Shown here: positions 44,408 through 49,314 of the stretch, one piece after another
Numbering within the stretch: the stretch's first letter is position 1
Layout of the letters: each line of letters begins with the position of its first letter
Assembly: GCA_050946115.1 (NCBI GenBank)
Contig: JBMNUF010000016.1
Location: 1-49,314 of the forward strand
Direction of reading: 5' to 3'
DNA from: CAYFRC01 sp050946115
GTDB lineage: Bacteria; Bacillota; Clostridia; Christensenellales; Aristaeellaceae
DNA length: 49,314 nucleotides
Made by a program: the position numbers and the translations under genes
The notes under the pieces: generated by a model
Database searches by the model: none
What the model saw: only the letters and a program-made list of their open reading frames with translations
What the model was told of the DNA's origin: nothing

Positions 44408-46245
44408 ACGCACGCCCCCTCATACCGCTTCACGCCGCAGCCCGTGCAGCCCTGGCGGCAGTCACGCGTGGTCTCGCCGCGCAGCGCCTTCTCCCATTCC
44501 GAGCGCAGGTAGCGCTTTTCCACGCCGCAATCGAGGTGATCCCACGGCAGCACCTCATCCAAATCGCGCATTCTGTGCGCGTAAAAATCGATATCGAGAT
44601 TTGTTTGGCGGAACACCTCGAGCCAAAGCGCGTGCTTGTATTGATCGCTCCAGCTGTCAAAGACGCAGCCCAGTTCAAAGGCTCGCTCCAGCGCGTCCGC
44701 ACACCGCCTGTCGCCCGATGCAAATACCGCCTCGATGAGCGAAAGGTCGGGCGCGTGGTACTTGAAGTCCACGCCCTTGATCTTGGAGAGCGCATTTTTC
44801 AGGCGCAGCTGCCGCACGATGACGGTCTCCTCGTCGAGCTGCGGGCACCACTGAAAGGGCGTGTCCGGTTTCGGAACGAACACGGATGCGCTGACGGTGA
44901 TGCGAAGCCCAGGCGCGCGGCGCTCCTTTGGCACCTGAAAATAGCATTTGCGAACCTTTTCGGCGAGGTCGGCTATGCCGTCCACGTCCTCGTCGGTCTC
45001 GGTGGGCAGCCCCAGCATGAAATAGAGCTTTATGGCGCTCCACCCCTGCTCAAAGGCGTCGGACACGGCGCGCATGAGGTCTTCCTCGGTGACGCCCTTG
45101 TTGATGACGTCGCGCAGCCGCTGCGTGCCCGCCTCGGGCGCAAGCGTGAGCGCGGTTTTGCGAACCTGCTGCGTCGCGGCGAGGGTATCCTTTACGACGG
45201 AATCGATGCGCAACGACGGCAGGGAGATTTTGACGCGCTTTTCCTCATACCGCTCAATGAGCTCTGTCGCAAGTTCCGGAAGGCACGAATAGTCGCCGCT
45301 TGAAAGGCTCATGAGGCTGATCTCGTCGTATCCCGTCGCCGCCGTGAGTTTTTCCGCGATTTCGAGCAGCCTTTCCATGGAACGCTCGCGCACGGGGCGG
45401 TAGATCATGCCCGCCTGACAGAAGCGGCAGCCCTTGGTGCAGCCGCGGAAGATTTCGAGCATGATGCGGTTGTGCACCACTTCGCCGTAGGGAACAATCA
45501 ATTTCTCTGGGTAATCCGCGGCGGTGAGGTCGTTTACCAGCGCCTTGTAGACGACGGGCGGCGCGCCGCTTCCGGGCTTGGGTTCGACCGCTCGGATCGT
45601 CCCGTCTTCGTTATACGATACATCATACAGGCTCGGCACATATACCCCGTCGATCTGCGCCGCCATTTTGAGGTACTCGTCCCTGTCCGCTCCCGACTCT
45701 TTCCAGCGCAAATAGGTATCGATGGTATCGTGTGTGGACTTTTCCCCGTCGCCCAACACGAACAGGTCCACAAACGGCGCGAGCGGCTCGGGGTTGAATG
45801 CGCACGGCCCGCCGCAGATGACAAAGGGTTCGCTTTTCCTATCCTGCCGGCGGATCGGGATGCCCGCGAGCGCAAGGGACGATAAGATGTTGGTATAGCA
45901 CATTTCGTATTGCAAGGTGATGCCCAACAGGTCGAATTCCGAAACGGGCGTCCTCGATTCGAGGGAAAACAGAGGGATGTCGTTTTCGCGCATCTTCTGC
46001 TGCATGTCCACCCACGGCGTGAATACGCGCTCGCACCACGCGTCGCTGCGGTCGTTGATGGTGTGGTACAGGATTTTCATGCCGAGGTGGGACATCCCCA
46101 CCTCGTACACGTCCGGGAACAAAAAAGCATAGCGCACCCTGACATCTTCGGGGCGCTTCATAATGCTGTTGAACTCGCCGCCGATATAGCGGACGGGCTT
46201 TTCCACGAAGGGCAGGATTTTGTCAATCCGTTCTGACAAGAGCAA
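44404..46245 (-). CDS. TIGR03960 family B12-binding-type radical SAM protein
   Basis: This 613-residue protein has an N-terminal B12-binding-like domain (YAFLFPDVYEVGMSHLGMKILYH) and a radical-SAM core with the cluster motif EIFRGCTKGCRFCQAGM (C-x3-C-x2-C), ISLMSLSSGDYSCLP and TLAPEAGTQRLRDVINKG. The C-terminus is Cys-rich (CRQGCTGCGVK). The frame opens at a TTG at 46269, but GGAGG lies eight bases before TTG 46245, which gives the usual N-terminus close to FVEKPVRYIGGE. It leads the long minus-strand operon from its own promoter. Substrate unknown; association with rng suggests RNA or ribosome-linked modification. Confidence 0.88.
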   Translation of the reverse strand: MLLSERIDKILPFVEKPVRYIGGEFNSIMKRPEDVRVRYAFLFPDVYEVGMSHLGMKILYHTINDRSDAWCERVFTPWVDMQQKMRENDIPLFSLESRTPVSEFDLLGITLQYEMCYTNILSSLALAGIPIRRQDRKSEPFVICGGPCAFNPEPLAPFVDLFVLGDGEKSTHDTIDTYLRWKESGADRDEYLKMAAQIDGVYVPSLYDVSYNEDGTIRAVEPKPGSGAPPVVYKALVNDLTAADYPEKLIVPYGEVVHNRIMLEIFRGCTKGCRFCQAGMIYRPVRERSMERLLEIAEKLTAATGYDEISLMSLSSGDYSCLPELATELIERYEEKRVKISLPSLRIDSVVKDTLAATQQVRKTALTLAPEAGTQRLRDVINKGVTEEDLMRAVSDAFEQGWSAIKLYFMLGLPTETDEDVDGIADLAEKVRKCYFQVPKERRAPGLRITVSASVFVPKPDTPFQWCPQLDEETVIVRQLRLKNALSKIKGVDFKYHAPDLSLIEAVFASGDRRCADALERAFELGCVFDSWSDQYKHALWLEVFRQTNLDIDFYAHRMRDLDEVLPWDHLDCGVEKRYLRSEWEKALRGETTRDCRQGCTGCGVKRYEGACV

Positions 46246-46279
46246 AATCGTATTCCTCCCATAGGCCAAATGCCATATT

Positions 46280-46308
46280 ATTATAGCACAGAATGGCTAT
46301 GCATGCAA
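46280..46308 (-). promoter_or_regulatory. Promoter of the TIGR03960-rng-miaB-mutSL operon
   Basis: On the minus strand TTGCAT (46308-46303), 17 bases, TATAAT (46285-46280) with extended TGC (46288-46286). Confidence 0.75.
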
Positions 46309-46319
46309 CCGCGCGAATG

Positions 46320-46355
46320 CAAAGAAAACGTGCAATCCGATAGTACGGACTGCAC
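46320..46355 (-). terminator. Terminator of tRNA-Cys
   Basis: GTGCAGTCCG and CGGATTGCAC (minus strand, 46355-46330) form a 10-bp stem with one wobble, followed by GTTTTCTTT. Confidence 0.85.
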
Positions 46356-46365
46356 GAATCGAAAG

Positions 46366-46437
46366 AGGCGTGAACCGGATTCGAACCGGTGGATAAAGGT
46401 TTTGCAGACCTTTGCCTTACCACTTGGCTATCACGCC
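46366..46437 (-). tRNA. tRNA-Cys (GCA)
   Basis: The 72-base cloverleaf has a 7-bp acceptor (GGCGTGA/TCACGCC), D-arm AGCCAAGTGGTAAGGC, anticodon loop with GCA (46405-46403), GGTTCGAATCC T-arm and U73 typical of Cys. CCA is not encoded. Confidence 0.95.
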
Positions 46438-46452
46438 GCAAGGACAAAATAT

Positions 46453-46481
46453 ATTTTAACCGACAAAGGCACATTTGTCAA
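46453..46481 (-). promoter_or_regulatory. tRNA-Cys promoter
   Basis: TTGACA (46481-46476), 17-base spacer, TAAAAT (46458-46453) on the minus strand, 16 bases upstream of the tRNA. Confidence 0.75.
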
Positions 46482-46518
46482 TGCCGGGAAAGTTAATAAA
46501 TCGTTATGCTTCTTGGGG

Positions 46519-46548
46519 TTGACAAGCATCTCTTCCCTGTGCTATCAT
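46519..46548 (+). promoter_or_regulatory. Promoter of the sulfatase-like gene
   Basis: TTGACA (46519-46524), 18 bases, TATCAT (46543-46548) with extended TGC, 31 bases before the ATG. Confidence 0.7.
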
Positions 46549-46579
46549 GTGCGGGAATCCATTGGAAAGGAGGGTCTCC

Positions 46580-48208
46580 ATGCAAAAAAAATGGGAAAGT
46601 TGGGCGCTTCTCGCTTCCGCGATGCTGCTGCCCGTGATCGCGATGATGTATCTGTATCAAAGAAACACGCAGTACTTGATGTTTTCGCAGGTGATTTGGG
46701 CGACGCTGGCGATGATGGCGATTTCGCTCATCGGTTTTGGCGCGCTTCGCCTGATAACGCGGCGCGCGGTCGGCGCGTTTTTCGGCTGCCTCGTTGCGTG
46801 GGTGCTGTTTTTTGCTTTCCCGAGCATATCGGGCAAAACCAAACTCGTTTACGCCAAAAAAATCCTGCTTTACGGCGCATCCTCCCTCGTTTTGATCTTT
46901 GCAGCGGCCTTTTTGCTGCGCAAGGTACCGTCTAAAATCGCGGGATTTGCGCTTGCGATGGCGGCGATGCTTACACTCTTTAATCTCTTTCCCTCCGTGC
47001 GATTCGCGCTTTCACAGGAAAACGTCATGTACGCGGGAAGTGATTATAAAACCGAGTATCTCGTGGATGAAAATACCCCATCGCCCAATGTATATTGGAT
47101 TCATACGGACGGTATGTTGGGCTTTTCCGCGATGCAGACTTACTTTGGCGAGGAGCAGGCGGAATTCAGAAAGGCGCTCTCGGACAGGGGTTTTGCCGTC
47201 AACGAAGACGCCTATCTCGAAGTCGTCCACGCGACCGCGATCGCCATCCCCGCCCTCATGTGTCCCTATTTTTACGACACGCAGCTCAAGGAGGAATTTG
47301 TGCAGTTTGAGGAGACGCGCAAGTTCTCCGTCGATATCGATATGCTCAAGCGCAACCTACGCTACGCGCGGACAAAAAACGAAATGCTCGAGGCGTTTCG
47401 CGCAAAGGGCTATGAAACGACTGTGATCGGCACCATCGGCACGTATTTCCCGCTCTCCGTGGACAGGTTCTATTATCTTCCGAACGACACACTCTATTCC
47501 ATCGCGGACGACGTCGAGCCGTGCATTGTAAAGCTTCGGGACTACACGGACGAAAAATACCTGAACATCGTGGAATCGTATGAACTGGTTTCTCTGCTTA
47601 CGGGTTTGAGCGACGGCTATTACGATCTGCTGTTCCGCCTGAGCGCGTCGGGAAAACTCGAAATCGGGCTGGAGAAGGAAAACCTTAAGTATCGACCCGA
47701 AAATCTTTCGGATCTCATGGAAAACGCGGAGGGGGCGAGGTATTTTTCCATCACCATGGAGGAACTGTACGACAGCGTACACAGGGCGAGTGATGTGCCC
47801 AAGCTCACCGTCGTCATGAACATGCTCGCGCACACGCCCTTCAAGCTCGACGAAAACGGCGAACCGAACGGCACGGACGGGCTTTCCATCGGGGAATACG
47901 CGGGGCAGCACAAATACGCCGCGAAAGTCCTCCTCAATATGATCGACGTGATCCTCGCGGAGGATCCGAACGCTGTCATCGTCCTGCAGTCGGACCACGG
48001 GCTGCACCAACAGCAAAAGGATGAGATCGTCTCGGTCTTCGGCGAGGGAAGCGAACTGGATATCTGGAATCGGGTTCTGAGCGCGATCCGCGTCCCCGAA
48101 AAGTACCAAAACGAAGTGCTATCCCATGCCGAAGAAGAACCTCTCGACATCGCGCGTTGGCTCGTCAATTCCTTCGTCGGAGGAAACTATGAATATCTTG
48201 GGAAATAA
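46580..48208 (+). CDS. Membrane-anchored sulfatase/alkaline-phosphatase superfamily protein
   Basis: This 542-residue protein has four to five N-terminal membrane helices (about residues 8-150) and an extracytoplasmic alkaline-phosphatase-superfamily domain, the layout of lipoteichoic-acid synthase and phosphoethanolamine transferases. Metal and active-site pieces are NVYWIHTDGML (Asp), VVHATAIAIPALM (likely Thr nucleophile), NMLAHTPF (His) and VIVLQSDHGLH (Asp-His). ATG 46580 follows AAGGAGGG; the frame opens 33 bases earlier. The 3' end overlaps the FolT-like gene by 20 bases. A wall-polymer or lipid head-group transfer is plausible; substrate unknown. Confidence 0.8.
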   Translation: MQKKWESWALLASAMLLPVIAMMYLYQRNTQYLMFSQVIWATLAMMAISLIGFGALRLITRRAVGAFFGCLVAWVLFFAFPSISGKTKLVYAKKILLYGASSLVLIFAAAFLLRKVPSKIAGFALAMAAMLTLFNLFPSVRFALSQENVMYAGSDYKTEYLVDENTPSPNVYWIHTDGMLGFSAMQTYFGEEQAEFRKALSDRGFAVNEDAYLEVVHATAIAIPALMCPYFYDTQLKEEFVQFEETRKFSVDIDMLKRNLRYARTKNEMLEAFRAKGYETTVIGTIGTYFPLSVDRFYYLPNDTLYSIADDVEPCIVKLRDYTDEKYLNIVESYELVSLLTGLSDGYYDLLFRLSASGKLEIGLEKENLKYRPENLSDLMENAEGARYFSITMEELYDSVHRASDVPKLTVVMNMLAHTPFKLDENGEPNGTDGLSIGEYAGQHKYAAKVLLNMIDVILAEDPNAVIVLQSDHGLHQQQKDEIVSVFGEGSELDIWNRVLSAIRVPEKYQNEVLSHAEEEPLDIARWLVNSFVGGNYEYLGK

Positions 48209-48701
48209 CAACACGCAGAAGTTCGTTCGGTGCGCCACGCTGCTCGCATTGGAGGTCATACTGAACCTTGCGGGTTCTGTTACCATCGGGAGCACTGTGC
48301 GCATCTCGTTCGGCTATATCTGCGGCGCGACCTGCGCCCTGCTGTACGGCCCCATCCCCGCGATCCTCGTGGAAGCGTCTGCGGACATCCTCGGGGCTTT
48401 TATCAAGCCGATCGGGCAGTATTTCCCCGGTTTTACGGTGAGTGCGGCGCTGGGCGGCTTAATCTATGGGCTTTGCCTGTATAAAAGGCCGGTCTCCTGG
48501 AAAAACGTGCTGCTCGCCAAGGTACTCGTGATCGTGTTCGTAAATATCTTTTGCAATACGCTGTGGCTGTCCATGCTCTACGGCAAGGCTTTTTGGGCGA
48601 TTCTTCCTCCGAGGCTCCTCAAAAACGGGATCATGCTCGTCGTGGACTTCTTCCTGCTGCTTCCGATCCTGAAGTTCGTCGAAAAACGATTCCTCACATA
48701 G
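48189..48701 (+). CDS. ECF transporter S component, folate (FolT) type
   Basis: This 170-residue integral membrane protein has about six helices and the features of FolT-type substrate-specificity subunits of energy-coupling-factor transporters: an early TVRISFGYICGATCALLYGPIPAILV segment, ASADILGAFIKPIGQYFPGFTVSAALGGLIYG and NTLWLSMLYGKAF. It needs the shared EcfA/EcfT module encoded elsewhere. ATG 48189 (GGAGG upstream) lies inside the end of the sulfatase gene. Folate is inferred from the family pattern. Confidence 0.82.
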   Translation: MNILGNNNTQKFVRCATLLALEVILNLAGSVTIGSTVRISFGYICGATCALLYGPIPAILVEASADILGAFIKPIGQYFPGFTVSAALGGLIYGLCLYKRPVSWKNVLLAKVLVIVFVNIFCNTLWLSMLYGKAFWAILPPRLLKNGIMLVVDFFLLLPILKFVEKRFLT

Positions 48702-48705
48702 GCAA

Positions 48706-48739
48706 ACAAAAATCTCTTCCTTTTTGCGGGAAGAGATTT
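48706..48739. terminator. Bidirectional terminator for folT and the tRNA array
   Basis: AAATCTCTTCC (48710-48720) pairs with GGAAGAGATTT (48729-48739); on the minus strand the stem is followed by TTTTGTTT, ending the tRNA transcript. Confidence 0.85.
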
Positions 48740-48742
48740 GTA

Positions 48743-48816
48743 CGATCCGGAAGGGACTCGAACCCTCGACCTCCAGCGTGACAGGCTGGCGTACTAACCA
48801 ACTGTACTACCGGACC
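48743..48816 (-). tRNA. tRNA-Asp (GTC)
   Basis: The 74-base cloverleaf has acceptor GGTCCGG/CCGGATC with one G-U, anticodon loop CTGTCAC giving GTC, GGTTCGAGTCC T-arm and G73. CCA is not encoded. It is the last gene of the array. Confidence 0.95.
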
Positions 48817-48820
48817 AGGA

Positions 48821-48893
48821 TGGGTCTTCAGGGACTTGAACCCCGGACCGATCGGTTATGAGCCGACTGCTCTAACCACTGAGCTAAAGACCC
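48821..48893 (-). tRNA. tRNA with CAT anticodon (Met elongator, Ile2 not excluded)
   Basis: The 73-base cloverleaf has acceptor GGGTCTT/AAGACCC, anticodon loop CTCATAA (CAT at 48860-48858), GGTTCAAGTCC T-arm and A73. The first acceptor pair is G-C, so it is not an initiator. Distinguishing elongator Met from lysidine-modified Ile2 needs a tRNA model comparison. Confidence 0.9.
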
Positions 48894-48906
48894 GAGGCTT
48901 TTGAGA

Positions 48907-48934
48907 GCCGCGCATCGGACAGGCGATGCGCGGC
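48907..48934. other. Hairpin in the tRNA-Glu/tRNA-Met spacer
   Basis: GCCGCGCATCG and CGATGCGCGGC form a perfect 11-bp stem with a 6-base loop. There is no T run, so it is more likely a processing or spacer structure than a terminator. Confidence 0.6.
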
Positions 48935-48939
48935 AAAGA

Positions 48940-49011
48940 CGACCTCTAGGGGACTCGAACCCCTGTTACCGCCGTGAAAGGGCGGTGTCTTAACCACTTG
49001 ACCAAGAGGTC
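48940..49011 (-). tRNA. tRNA-Glu (TTC)
   Basis: The 72-base cloverleaf has acceptor GACCTCT/AGAGGTC, anticodon loop CTTTCAC giving TTC, GGTTCGAGTCC T-arm and G73. CCA is not encoded. Confidence 0.95.
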
Positions 49012-49017
49012 AGAACG

Positions 49018-49095
<78 letters not shown>

Positions 49096-49123
49096 AAGCT
49101 CCATCGAGCAAGCAACAATAATT

Positions 49124-49152
49124 ATTATAACGGATGTGACATATTTTGTCAA
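49124..49152 (-). promoter_or_regulatory. Promoter of the tRNA-Pro-Glu-Met-Asp array
   Basis: TTGACA (49152-49147), 17-base spacer and TATAAT (49129-49124) on the minus strand are both perfect consensus boxes. A small palindrome ACAGTTTACTGT (49154-49165) abuts the -35. Confidence 0.9.
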
Positions 49153-49230
49153 TACAGTTTACTGTTAAGTGATTATAAAATCCATACTTGTAGATTTCCA
49201 AAGTAAACGCCACTACTAAGGGTGCCAGCA

Positions 49231-49278
49231 GTTGCGTTTAATCTGAAACAGAAGGGAGTTGCACTTAGTCTGATACAG
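49231..49278. repeat. Imperfect tandem 21-base repeat, possible mobile-element end
   Basis: Two copies (49231-49251 and 49258-49278) of a GTTGC-n6-TCTGA-n-ACAG unit agree at 17 of 21 positions, 27 bases apart start to start. Repeated sites near an end are typical of some insertion sequences such as IS21 relatives. No gene is visible from 49096 to the window end; the rest of this stretch shows nothing else I can identify. Confidence 0.4.
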
Positions 49279-49314
49279 GACTCCTCCGGTGGTCTTTCGA
49301 AGCTTCTGCCCCCT

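Overview
This window reads as chromosomal DNA of a GC-rich member of the Bacillota (Clostridia), plausibly a gut-type uncultured lineage. The main evidence is two conserved Bacillota gene strings: asp23-nusB-folD-xseA-xseB-ispA-dxs-tlyA-nadK-argR-recN (7.7-19.1 kb, + strand) and miaB-ylbF/ymcA-mutS-mutL-miaA (35.1-42.2 kb, - strand). spoIVB-spo0A does not follow recN and cotE is absent next to mutS, so nothing here points to sporulation. The species cannot be named from sequence alone.

Layout. 0-0.9 kb: 3' part of an ISL3-family insertion sequence, ending just upstream of an ECF sigma/anti-sigma pair (0.97-2.4 kb). 2.4-5.2 kb (-): rluF, a Gfo/Idh/MocA oxidoreductase and a secreted GH114-like protein. 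5.2-7.7 kb (+): DUF1015 protein and an RlmI-like rRNA methyltransferase. 7.7-19.6 kb (+): the housekeeping string (envelope stress protein, transcription termination, folate, exonuclease VII, isoprenoids, rRNA methylation, NADP, arginine repressor, RecN), ending in a frameshifted P-loop kinase. 19.6-20.9 kb (-): a methyltransferase and a GNAT-like membrane protein. 21-24.2 kb (+): a cytoplasmic GH78 protein and a secreted peptidoglycan-binding protein with twin zinc modules. 24.2-29.9 kb: a GH172 (DUF2961) gene divergent from an mglBAC-type sugar ABC transporter with an unusually long permease and a small membrane protein. 30-33.6 kb (-): a second Gfo/Idh/MocA oxidoreductase, an M20 amidohydrolase and a XerS-like tyrosine recombinase. 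33.6-46.3 kb (-): a long collinear run from a B12-type radical SAM protein through rng, miaB, ylbF, mutSL, miaA and a methionine gamma-lyase family gene to a Cys-rich small protein. 46.3-49.1 kb: tRNA-Cys, a membrane sulfatase-like protein plus FolT-like ECF component, and a tRNA-Pro-Glu-Met-Asp array. The last 200 bases hold a tandem repeat but no recognisable gene.

Working together. The 20-31 kb region looks like a carbohydrate module: GH78 and GH172 enzymes without signal peptides, an Mgl transporter and a sugar-type dehydrogenase, implying uptake of small glycosides that are split inside the cell. The most intriguing site is a 42-base near-perfect palindrome between the recombinase gene and the Cys-rich gene. 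Because single Xer systems such as XerS carry their dif site next to the gene, and because gene orientation converges here, this may be a dif-like site near the replication terminus; this is an inference.

Promoters share a recognisable grammar: many protein genes have TTGC-type -35 boxes with an extended TGC-TATA(A/C)T -10, whereas the tRNA promoters have TTGACA and no extended -10.
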